Source: Lithobates sylvaticus (lineage: Eukaryota > Chordata > Amphibia > Anura > Ranidae). From it: DNA of 64,000 bases. Below the pieces are notes generated by a model. The model worked only from the letters and a program-made list of their open reading frames with translations. It made no database searches and was not told the origin of the DNA. The position numbers were made by a program, and so were the translations under genes. Shown one piece after another: positions 1-10,689 of this stretch (position 1 is its first letter; the number at the start of each line of letters is the position of its first letter). Location: positions 884,209 to 948,208 of the forward strand of contig CM053030.1 in the NCBI GenBank assembly GCA_028564925.1, given 5' to 3'.

Positions 1-2900
1 CCTCCCACATAGAGCCCCCAACCAACCTACTCCTCCCACAAAGAGCCACTGGCCAATCTACTCCTCCCACAAAGAGCCACCGGCCAATCTACTCCTCCCA
101 CACAGAGCCACCGGCCAATCTCCTCCTCCCACACAGAGCCCCCAACCAACCTACTCCTCCCACAAAGAGCCGCCGGCCAATCTACTCCTCCCACACAGAG
201 CTGCCGGCCAATCTACTCCTCCCACAAAGAGCCGCCGGCCAATCTACTCCTCCCACACAGAGCCACCGTCCAATCTACTCCTCCCACACAGAGCTGCCGG
301 CCAACCTACTCCTCCCACACAGAGCCCCCAACCAACCTACTCCTCCCACACAGAGCCACCGTCCAATCTCCTCCTCCCACACAGAGCTGCCGACCAATCT
401 ACTCCTCCCACAAAGAGCCGCCGGCCAATCTACTCCTCCCACTCAGAGCTGCCGGCCAATCTACTCCTCCCACAAAGAGCCCCCAACCAACCTACTCCTC
501 CCACACAGAGCTGCCGGCCAATCTTCTCCTCCCACACAGAGCCCCCAACCAACCTACTCCTCCCACAAAGAGCCGCCGGCCAATCTACTCCTCCCACAAA
601 GAGCCGCCGGCCAATCTACTCCTCCCACACAGAGCCGCCGGCCAATCTACTCCTCCCACAAAGAGCCGCCGGCCAATCTACTCCTCCCACAAAGAGCCGC
701 CGGCCAATCTACTCCTCCCACAAAGAGCCGCCGGCCAATCTACTCCTCCCACACAGAGCTGCCGGCCAATCTACTCCTCCCACACAGAGCTGCCGGCCAA
801 TCTTCTCCTCCCACACAGAGCCCCCAACCAATCTACTCCTCCCACAAAGAGCCGCCGGCCAATCTACTCCTCCCACAAAGAGCCGCCGGCCAATCTACTC
901 CTCCCACAAAGAGCCGCCGGCCAATCTACTCCTCCCACACAGAGCTGCCGGCCAATCTACTCCTCCCACACAGAGCCCCCAACCAACCTACTCCTCCCAC
1001 ACAGAGCCACCGTCCAATCTCCTCCTCCCACACAGAGCTGCCGGCCAATCTCCTCCTCCCACACAGAGCTGCCGGCCAATCTACTCCTCCCACAAAGAGC
1101 CGCCGGCCAATCTACTCCTCCCACACAGAGCCGACGGCCAATCTACTCCTCCCACACAGAGCTACCGTCCAATCTACTCCTTCCACACAGAGCCACCATC
1201 CAATCTACTCCTCCCACACAGAGCTGCCGGCCAATCTACTCCTCCCACAAAGAGCCGCCTGCCAATCTACTCCTCCCACACAGAGCCGCCGGACAATCTA
1301 CTCCTCCCACACAGAGCCGCCGGCCAATCTACTCCTCCCACACAGAGCCGCCGGCCAATCTACTCCTCCCACACAGAGCCGCCGGCCAATCTACTCCTCC
1401 CACAAAGAGCCGCCGGCCAATCTACTCCTCCCACACAGAGCCGCCGGCCAATCTACTCCTCCCACACAGAGCCGCCGGCCAATCTACTCCTCCCACACAG
1501 AGCCGCCGGCCAATCTACTCCTCCCACACAGAGCCGCCGGCCAATCTACTCCTCCCACAAAGAGCCCCCAACCAACCTACTCCTCCCACAAAGAGCCGCC
1601 GGCCAATCTACTCCTCCCACAAAGAGCCGCCGGCCAATCTACTCCTCCCACACAGAGCCGCCGGCCAATCTACTCCTCCCACAAAGAGCCTCCGGCCAAC
1701 CTCCTCCTCCCACACAGAGCCACCGGCCAATCTCCTCCTCCCACACAGAGCCCCCAACCAACCTACTCCTCCCACAAAGAGCCACCGGCCAATCTACTCC
1801 TCCCACAAAGAGCCACCGGCCAATCTACTCCTCCCACACAGAGCCACCGGCCAATCTCCTCCTCCCACACAGAGCCCCCAACCAACCTACTCCTCCCACA
1901 AAGAGCCGCCGGCCAATCTACTCCTCCCACACAGAGCTGACGGCCAATTTACTCCTCCCACACAGAGCCCCCAACCAACCTACTCCTCCCACAAAGAGCC
2001 ACCGGCTAATCTCCTCCTCCCACAAAGAGCCACCGGCCAATCTCCTCCTCCCACACAGTCCTCCTCCCACACAGAGCCGCCGGCCAATCTCCTCCTCCCA
2101 CACAGAGCTGCCGGCCAATCTCCTCCTCCCACACAGAGCTGCCGGCCAATCTACTCCTCCCACACAGAGCCGCCGGCCAATCTACTCCTCCCACACAGAG
2201 CCGCCGGCCAATCTACTCCTCCCACACAGAGCCGCCGGCCAATCTACTCCTCCCACACAGAGCCCCCAACCAACCTACTCCTCCCACAAAGAGCAGCCGG
2301 CCAATCTACTTCTCCCACACAGAGCTGCCGGCCAATCTACTCCTCCCACACAGAGCCACTGGCCAATCTACTCCTCCCACACAGAGCCACTGGCCAATCT
2401 ACTCCTCCCACACAGAGCTGCCGGCCAATCAACTCCTCCCACACAGAGCTGCCGGCTAATCTACTCCTCCCACACAGGGCCCCCAACCAACCTACTCCTC
2501 CCACAAAGAGCCGTCGGCCAATCTACTCCTCCCACACAGAGCCACCAACCAATCTACTCCTCCCACACAGAGCCGCTGGCCAATCTCCTCCTCCCACACA
2601 GAACTGCCACCAACCAGCCTACTCTTCCCATGCAGAGCCGCCGGCCAATCTACTCTTCCCACACAGAGCCGCCGCCCATCAGTCTACTCCTCCCACACAG
2701 AACCACTGGCCCATCTACTGCTCCCAATCAGAGCCGCCGTCCGTTTGCTCCTCCCCTGCGGAGCTGCCAGCCCGTTTGTTCCTTTTATCCACTCCCCCTA
2801 CACAGAACCACCAGCCATTTAACTCCTCCCATGCAGAACTAACAACCTATCCAATCCTTCCACACAGAACTGCAGCCAATTTACTCCTCCCACTAGGTCT
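1..2900. repeat. 31-bp minisatellite array
   Basis: Head-to-tail copies of a 31-bp unit built from CTACTCCTCCCAC, AAAGAGCC or CAGAGCC, and GCCGGCCAAT. About 84 regular copies run to roughly 2600. The copies from 2600 to 2900 are increasingly degenerate, which marks the old edge of the array. The left edge lies outside the window. Variants recur, such as CCCCCAACCAACC replacing GCCGGCCAATC. If TMUB1 keeps its usual exon order, this array lies in or upstream of its intron. No coding role is supported. Confidence 0.95.
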
Positions 2901-3194
2901 GCCGTTAACCACTTCAATACTGGGCACTTAAACACCTTCCTGCCCAGACCAGTGTTCAGCTTTCAGCGCTGTCGCACTTTGAATGACAATTGCGCGGTCA
3001 TGTTACACTGTACCAAAATGAAATTTTTATCATTTTTTCCCCACAAATAGAGCTTTCTTTTGGTGGTATTTGATCACCTCTGGGTTTTTATTTTTTGCTA
3101 AACAAGTAAAAAAAGACCGAAAATTTTGAAAAAAAAATATGTTTTTTTTTTTGTTTCAGTTTCAAAACATTGTAAATAAGTAAGTTTTCCCCTT

Positions 3195-3545
3195 CACTGA
3201 TGGGCACTGATAAGGCGGCACTGATGGGCACCGATGAGGTGGCACCAATGAAGTGGCACTGAGGTGGCATTGATGGGCACTGATATTTGGCACTGATATT
3301 TGGCACTGATATTTGGCACTGATATTTGGCACTGATATTTGGCACTGATATTTGGCACTGATAGGCGGCACTGATAGGCGGCACTGATGGGTGGCACGGA
3401 TGGGCACTGTTAGGTGGCACGGATGGGCACTGATAGGTGGCACGGATGGGCACTGATAGGTGGCACTGATAGGCAGCATTGTTTTGTTACTGATGGATGC
3501 CAATCAGTGCCAAACAATGCATGCCAATCAGTGATGCCTATTCTG
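3195..3545. repeat. Short tandem repeat inside the TTAA element
   Basis: Units built on GGCACTGAT. A run of about six 13-bp copies (GGCACTGATATTT) at about 3285-3362 is flanked by longer variants (GGTGGCACGGATGGGCACTG). It lies wholly inside the transposon, so it probably travels with it. Confidence 0.9.
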
Positions 3546-3640
3546 GGCACTGCATCCCTGGTGGTCTAGGGTGGCATACCTTGTGCTGGGCATCCCTGGT
3601 GGTCTGGTGGCGTCCCTGGTGGTCCAATGTGGGCATCCTC

Positions 3641-3680
3641 GGGGGGGCTGCGCTGATAATCGATCAGCGCAGACCCCCCC
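3641..3680. repeat. Long inverted repeat (hairpin)
   Basis: CTGCGCTGAT (3648-3657) pairs with ATCAGCGCAG (3663-3672). The arms extend as a G7/C7 stem across one unpaired A, leaving a loop of five bases. It is part of the TTAA element. Confidence 0.9.
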
Positions 3681-3804
3681 TGTCAGAGGAGCAGCCGATC
3701 GGCTTTCCTCTATTCGTGTCTGACAGACCCGAGGGAGGAAAAGCCGATCACCGGCTCTTCCTCTTTACACTGTGATCAGCTGTGATTGGACACGACTGAT
3801 CACC

Positions 3805-3837
3805 TGGTAAAGAGTCTCCAGTGGAGACTCTTTACCA
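3805..3837. repeat. Perfect 16-bp hairpin
   Basis: TGGTAAAGAGTCTCCA (3805-3820) is the exact reverse complement of 3822-3837, with one base between the arms. It is part of the TTAA element. Confidence 0.95.
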
Positions 3838-3845
3838 AGATCGTA

Positions 3846-3876
3846 GTTGCGGGGTGTCAGACTGACACCCCGCAAC
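3846..3876. repeat. Perfect 15-bp hairpin
   Basis: GTTGCGGGGTGTCAG (3846-3860) is the exact reverse complement of 3862-3876, with one base between the arms. It follows the previous hairpin after nine bases. Confidence 0.95.
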
Positions 3877-4010
3877 ACCGATCGCCGCGATGCATGCCCC
3901 CGGGGGCACGCAGCGGCTCAAAATCCTGAGGACGTCCTATGACGTACGGTCAGGATTTGACAACCACTTTGCCGACGTCCTTTTACAATAGGCGGGCGGC
4001 AAGTGGTTAA

Positions 4011-4463
4011 AGTTGTACTACTGGTCCTCCTGTACAGGGCCCGGACCAGCAGGGGGAATGGAATGTGGGCAGGGAGGGTGATCAGTATGGCAGATGCAGA
4101 ATTTCTGGAACCGATTACCATCCCCCCCCCCCCCCCACAATGTGTGTCTTTCTACAGCAGCTAAAGGATCGCTTCTCCTCCTTTCCCTCCCGCTGGCTTT
4201 CAGCTGCTGCAGAGAGAGAAACACAGGGGGATCAGTTCCAGTGATTGTGTCCCCGATTCCCCCTACTGTCCAGGCCCCCCTAGTGCCGTTGGCTTGCCCA
4301 CTACTTTTTCTCTAGGCACACAGCAGGATCTTTCCAGGATGGAGGGGGGGGGGCAATAAATATGTCCTATTTACTAGTCCTTTCCTTTTCTGAATGAACA
4401 CTGTGAGTGATCGGTACCCATCACTGACTGTGCCCGCGCCATCGGGGTATGTGCCCGCGCCAT
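4011..4463. other. Non-repetitive spacer, no gene seen
   Basis: A stretch of ordinary sequence with a C-run near 4122-4137 and a G-run near 4343-4354. I see no open frame with recognisable content and no exon matching TMUB1. It separates the TTAA element from the 65-bp array. Confidence 0.6.
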
Positions 4464-7400
4464 CGGGTATTGGAGGGTGTATTACGTTGTGTACCCAGGA
4501 ATCATTGGGGTGATTAATGGCCCACATTTGGTATTGGAGGGTGTATTACGTTGTGTACCCAGGAATCATTGGGGTGATTAATGATCCACATTGGGTATTG
4601 GAGGGGTGTATTACGTTGTGTACCCAGGAATCATTGGGGTGATTAATGATCCACATTGGGTATTGGAGGGGTGTATTACGTTGTGTACCCAGGAATCATT
4701 GGGGTGATTAATGGCCCACATTGGGTATTGGAGGGGGGTATTACGTTGTGTACCCAGGAATCATTGGGGTGATTAATGATCCACATTGGGTATTGGAGGG
4801 GTGTATTACGTTGTGTACCCAGGAATCATTGGGGTGATTAATGGCCCACATTGGGTATTGGAGGGGGGTATTACGTTGTGTACCCAGGAATCATTGGGGT
4901 GATTAATGATCCACATTGGGTATTGGAGGGGTGTATTACGTTGTGTACCCAGGAATCATTGGGGTGATTAATGATCCACATTGGGTATTGGAGGGGTGTA
5001 TTACGTTGTGTACCCAGGAATCATTGGGGTGATTAATGGCCCACATTTGGGTATTGGAGGGGTGTATTACGTTGTGTACCCAGGAATTATTGGGGGGATT
5101 AATGGCCCACATTGGGTATTGGAGGGGTGTATTACGTTGTGTACCCAGGAATCATTGGGGTGATTAATGGCCCACATTTGGGTATTGGAGGGTGTATTAC
5201 GTTGTGTACCCAGGAATCATTGGGGTGATTAATGGTCCACATTGGGTATTGGAGGGGGGTATTACGTTGTGTACCCAGGAATCATTGGGGTGATTAATGG
5301 CCCACATTGGGTATTGGAGGGGTGTATTGCGTTGTGTACCCAGGAATCATTGGGGTTATTAATGGTCCACATTGGGTATTGGAGGGGGGTATTATGTTGT
5401 GTACCCAGGAATCATTGGGGTGATTAATGGCCCACATTGGGTATTGGAGGGGTGTATTACGTTGTGTACCCAGGAATCATTGGGCTGATGGTCCACATTG
5501 GGTATTGGAGGGGTGTATTACGTTGTGTACCCAGGAATCATTGGGGTTATTAATGGTCCACATTGGGTATTGGAGGGGTGTATTACGTTGTGTACCCAGG
5601 AATCATTGGGGTTATTAATGGTCCACATTGGGTATTGGAGGGGGGTATTACGTTGTGTACCCAGGAATCATTGGGGTTATTAATGGTCCACATTGGGTAT
5701 TGGAGGGGTGTATTACGTTGTGTACCCAGGAATCATTGGGGTTATTAATGGTCCACATTGGGTATTGGAGGGGGGTATTACGTTGTGTACCCAGGAATCA
5801 TTGGGGTTATTAATGGTCCACATTGGGTATTGGAGGGGGGTATTATGTTGTGTACCCAGGAATCATTGGGGTGATTAATGGCCCACATTCGGTATTGGAG
5901 GGGGGTATTGCGTTTGTGTACCCAGGAATCATTGGGGTGATTAATGGCCCACATTGGGTATTGGAGGGGGGTATTATGTTGTGTACCCACGAATCATTGG
6001 GGTGATTAATGATCCACATTGGGTATTGGAGGGGTGTATTACGTTGTGTACCCAGGAATCATTGTGGTGATTAATGGTCCACATTGGGTATTGGAGGGGG
6101 GTATTACGTTGTGTACCCAGGAATCATTGGGGTGATTAATGGTCCACATTGGGTATTGGAGGGGGGTATTACGTTGTGTACCCAGGAATCATTGTGGTGA
6201 TTAATGGTCCACATTGGGTATTGGAGGGGGGTATTACGTTGTGTACCCAGGAATCATTGGGGTGATTAATGGTCCACATTGGGTATTGGAGGGGGGTATT
6301 ACATTGTGTACCCAGGAATCATTGGGGTGATTAATGGCCCACATTGGGTATTGGAGGGGTGTATTACGTTGTGTACCCAGGAATCATTGGGGTGATTAAT
6401 GGCCCACATTGGGTATTGGAGGGATGTATTACATTGTGTACCCAGGAATCATTGGGGTGATGATCCACATTGGGTATTGGAGGGGGGGTATTATGTTGTG
6501 TACCCAGGAATCATTGGGGTTATTAATGGTCCACATTGGGTATTGGAGGGGGGTATTATGTTGTGTACCCAGGAATCATTGGGGTGATTAATGGCCCACA
6601 TTCGGTATTGGAGGTGGGTATTGCGTTTGTGTACCCAGGAATCATTGGGGTGATTAATGGCCCACATTGGGTATTGGAGGGGGGTATTATGTTGTGTACC
6701 CAGGAATCATTGGGGTGATTAATGGCCCACATTGGGTATTGGAGGGTGTATTACGTTGTGTACCCAGGAATTATTGGGGTGATTAATGGCCCACATTGGG
6801 TATTGGAGGGATGTATTACATTGTGTACCCAGGAATCATTGGGGTGATGATCCACATTGGGTATTGGAGGGGTGTATTACGTTGTGTACCCAGGAATCAT
6901 TGGGGTGATTAATGGCCCACATTGGGTATTGGAGGGTGTATTACGTTGTGTACCCAGGAATCATTGGGGTGATTAATGGCCCACATTGGGTATTGGAGGG
7001 GTGTATTACGTTGTGTACCCAGGAATCATTGGGGTGATTAATGGTCCACATTGGGTATTGGAGGGGTGTATTACGTTGTGTACCCAGGAATCATTGGGGT
7101 GATGATCCACATTGGGTATTGGAGGGTGTATTACGTTGTGTACCCAGGAATCATTGGGGTGATTAATGGCCCACATTGGGTATTGGAGGGGGGTATTACG
7201 TCGTGTACCCAGGAATCATTGGGGTGATTAATGGCCCACATTGGGTATTGGAGGGGGGTATTACGTTGTGTACCCAGGAATCATTGGGGTGATTAATGGC
7301 CCACATTTGGGTATTGGAGGGTGTATTACGTTGTGTACCCAGGAATTATTGGGGGGATTAATGGCCCACATTGGGTATTGGAGGGGTGTATTACGTTGTG

Positions 7401-9938
7401 TACCCAGGAATCATTGGGGTGATTAATGGTCCACATTGGGTATTGGAGGGGGGTATTACATTGTGTACCCAGGAATCATTGGGGTGATTAATGGTCCACA
7501 TTGGGTATTGGAGGGGTGTATTACGTTGTGTACCCAGGAATCATTGGGGTGATTAATGGCCCACATTGGGTATTTGAGGGGGTAATACGTTGTGTACCCA
7601 GGAATCATTGGGGTGATTAATGGCCCACATTTGGGTATTGGAGGGGTGTATTACGTTGTGTACCCAGGAATCATTGGGGTGATTAATGATCCACATTGGG
7701 TATTGGAGGGGGGTATTACGTTGTGTACCCAGGAATCATTGGGGTGATTAATGGCCCACATTGGGTATTGGAGGGGGGTATTACGTTGTGTACCCAGGAA
7801 TCATTGGGGTGATTAATGGCCCACATTGGGTATTGGAGGGGGGTATTACGTTGTGTACCCAGGAATCATTGGGGTGATTAATGGCCCACATTGGGTATTG
7901 GAGGGGGTGTATTACGTTGTGTACCCAGGAATCATTGGGGTGATTAATGGCCCACATTGGGTATTGGAGGGGGGTATTACGTTGTGTACCCAGGAATCAT
8001 TGGGGTGATTAATGGCCCACATTGGGTATTGGAGGGGGGTATTACGTTGTGTACCCAGGAATCATTGGGGTGATTAATGGCCCACATTGGGTATTGGAGG
8101 GGGGTATTACGTTGTGTACCCAGGAATCATTGGGGTGATTAATGGCCCACATTGGGTATTGGAGGGGTGTATTACGTTGTGTACCCAGGAATCATTGGGG
8201 TGATTAATGGCCCACATTGGGTATTGGAGGGGGGTATTACGTTGTGTACCCAGGAATCATTGGGGTGATTAATGGCCCACATTGGGTATTGGAGGGGGGT
8301 ATTACGTTGTGTACCCAGGAATCATTGGGGTGATTAATGGTCCACATTGGGTATTGGAGGGGGTGTATTACGTTGTGTACCCAGGAATCATTGGGGTGAT
8401 TAATGGCCCACATTGGGTATTGGAGGGGGGTATTACGTTGTGTACCCAGGAATCATTGGGGTGATTAATGGCCCACATTGGGTATTGGAGGGGGGTATTG
8501 CGTTGTGTACCCAGGAATCATTGGGGTGATTAATGGCCCACATTGGGTATTGGAGGGGTGTATTACGTTATGTACCCAGGAATCATTGGGGTGATTAATG
8601 GCCCACATTGGGTATTGGAGGGGGGTATTACGTTGTGTACCCAGGAATCATTGGGGTGATTAATGGCCCACATTGGGTATTGGAGGGGGGTATTGCGTTG
8701 TGTACCCAGGAATCATTAGGGTGATTAATGGCCCACATTGGGTATTGGAGGGGGGTATTACGTTGTGTACCCAGGAATCATTGGGGTGATTAATGGTCCA
8801 CATTGGGTATTGGAGGGGGGTATTACGTTGTGTACCCAGGAATCATTGGGGTGATTAATGGTCCACATTGGGTATTGGAGGGGGGTATTACGTTGTGTAC
8901 CCAGGAATCATTAGGGTGATTAATGGCCCACATTGGGTATTGGAGGGGTGTATTACGTTGTGTACCCAGGAATCATTGGGGTGATTAATGGTCCACATTG
9001 GGTATTGGAGGGGGGTATTACGTTGTGTACCCAGGAATCATTGGGGTGATTAATGGCCCACATTGGGTATTGGAGGGGTGTATTACGTTGTGTACCCAGG
9101 AATCATTGGGGTGATTAATGGTCCACATTGGGTATTGGAGGGGGTGTATTACGTTGTGTACCCAGGAATCATTGGGGTGATTAATGGCCCACATTGGGTA
9201 TTGGAGGGGGGTATTACGTTGTGTACCCAGGAATCATTGGGGTGATTAATGGCCCACATTGGGTATTGGAGGGGGTGTATTACGTTGTGTACCCAGGAAT
9301 CATTGGGGTGATTAATGGCCCACATTGGGTATTGGAGGGTGTATTACATTGTGTACCCAGGAATCATTGGGGTGATTAATGGCCCACATTGGGTATTGGA
9401 GGGGGGTATTACATTGTGTACCCAGGAATCATTGGGGTGATTAATGGCCCACATTGGGTATTGGAGGGGTGTATTACGTTGTGTACCCAGGAATCATTGG
9501 GGTGATTAATGGTCCACATTGGGTATTGGAGGGGGGTATTACGTTGTGTACCCAGGAATCATTGGGGTGATTAATGGCCCACATTGGGTATTGGAGGGGT
9601 GTATTGCGTTGTGTACCCAGGAATCATTGGGGTGATTAATGGCCCACATTGGGTATTGGAGGGGGGTATTGCGTTGTGTACCCAGGAATCATTGGGGTGA
9701 TTAATGGCCCACATTGGGTATTGGAGGGGGGTATTACGTTGTGTACCCAGGAATCATTGGGGTGATTAATGGCCCACATTGGGTATTGGAGGGTGTATTA
9801 CGTTGTGTACCCAGGAATCATTGGGGTGATTAATGGCCCACATTGGGTATTGGAGGGGGGTATTACGTTGTGTACCCAGGAATCATTGGGGTGATTAATG
9901 GCCCACATTGGGTATTGGAGGGGGGTATTACCCAGGCA
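4464..9938. repeat. 65-bp minisatellite array
   Basis: About 84 copies of a 65-bp unit containing GGGTATTGGAGG, GTATTACGTTGTGTACCCAG, GAATCATTGGGGTGATTAAT and GGCCCACATT. Variation is mostly one or two bases plus G-run length. A few shortened copies lack part of GATTAATG (for example near 5487, 6460, 6846 and 7100). The array ends about 40 bp before the TMUB1 3' splice site, so it is intronic if the upstream TMUB1 exons lie to the left. Confidence 0.97.
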
Positions 9939-9979
9939 TTTTGTGGGTGACTGATCATATGCTCCTTTTCTTCTTCCAG

Positions 9980-10322
9980 GACACAGTTTCCCGGCCGGGA
10001 GGGTCAGGTCCGTCTCATCTATCAGGGGCAGCTTCTTCGGGATGATTCACGGACTGTGGCATCTCTTCAGCTGACGGATGGCTGTGTGGTGCATTGTCAC
10101 ATCTCCCAGCATGCAGCATCCCCCGGACAGAGCAGTAGTGACCTTCCTGAGGTTCCTCTGAACATTGGCACTCTCCTGGTTCCTTTATTAGTCCTCGTTT
10201 TAGCCTTATTGTGGTACTGCCAGTTCCAGTACCCTCATATATTCACTGCCACAGCCACTGTGTGCCTGGGAGCCATCACTCTGCTTGTCCTCGTCATAAC
10301 GTTTGCCACGTACAGAGGATAG
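9980..10322 (+). CDS. TMUB1: TMUB1 terminal coding exon (transmembrane and ubiquitin-like domain protein 1), partial
   Basis: The exon follows a consensus acceptor (pyrimidine tract then TTCTTCCAG, 9971-9979). The first base completes a codon begun upstream, and the reading frame runs from 9981 to the TAG at 10320-10322. It encodes TQFPGRE then VRLIYQGQLLRDD, the C-terminal half of the ubiquitin-like fold. LQLTDGCVVHCHIS follows, then a short Ser/Pro linker and two hydrophobic segments (from IGTLLVPLLVLVLALLWY and from VCLGAITLLVLVITFATY), ending YRG. The LLWYCQ-QY signature between the membrane segments fits TMUB1 better than TMUB2, and the neighbour SLC4A2 agrees. TMUB1 is an ER-membrane ubiquitin-like protein linked to ER-associated degradation. 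The start codon and first membrane segment lie on upstream exons not seen in this window. Confidence 0.93.
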
Positions 10323-10500
10323 GAGATCCACCACCAGCAATGACTGAAAAAACCTTCATTCTCACTTGTGCCATAAATGTCCTTCCACAGGATTAGACCT
10401 ACCTTTGCTGAGGTGGTAGCAGAACTTCCCCCAGCAGTCTGACCACGTCTCGTGAGATCTGGTGGCTTCTTCACGTCAATAAACATCTTTCAGTTCCTGA
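10323..10500 (+). other. TMUB1: TMUB1 3' untranslated region
   Basis: A short 3' UTR inferred from the stop at 10320-10322 to shortly past the AATAAA at 10478-10483. A GT/TCTG-rich stretch at about 10500-10517 suits a downstream processing element. The exact cleavage site cannot be read from sequence alone. Confidence 0.75.
10478..10483 (+). terminator. TMUB1: TMUB1 poly(A) signal AATAAA
   Basis: A canonical hexamer about 155 bases after the stop, followed by CTGTCTGTTATG some 20-30 bases later. Confidence 0.8.
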
Positions 10501-10689
10501 GCCTCTGTCTGTTATGAGTTGACTCTAAAACCTCTTGGGTTATTATGGTCATGTCCGGCCTATGGAGGCTGACCATGTCCGGGTGTCATGTCTCTTCAAT
10601 GCTACAATAATAGAACACCAATTCTCTAAACATGCAATATGTGGCCTAAAATGTGCTGTGTCTCTGTGTTTTGTAATCCCAGAGGTATG
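10501..10689. other. Spacer between TMUB1 and the 35-bp array
   Basis: Unique sequence with no recognisable gene. It leads straight into the first 35-bp unit. Confidence 0.6.

Larger units (their letters stand above)
2905..4010. mobile_element. TTAA-flanked non-autonomous DNA element, piggyBac-like
   Basis: The element starts TTAACCACTT and ends AAGTGGTTAA, so TTAA flanks a short inverted terminus CCACTT. Beyond that the two ends diverge, as is common in piggyBac-type non-autonomous elements, whose target site is TTAA. There is no transposase. The interior carries a 13-bp tandem repeat and at least three long near-perfect hairpins. The left 200 bp (AT-rich, containing GACAATTGCGCGGTCATG) resembles a repeat I remember as common in true frogs; that is memory, not a search. 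The superfamily call is inference from TTAA and the terminal bases only. Confidence 0.6.
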
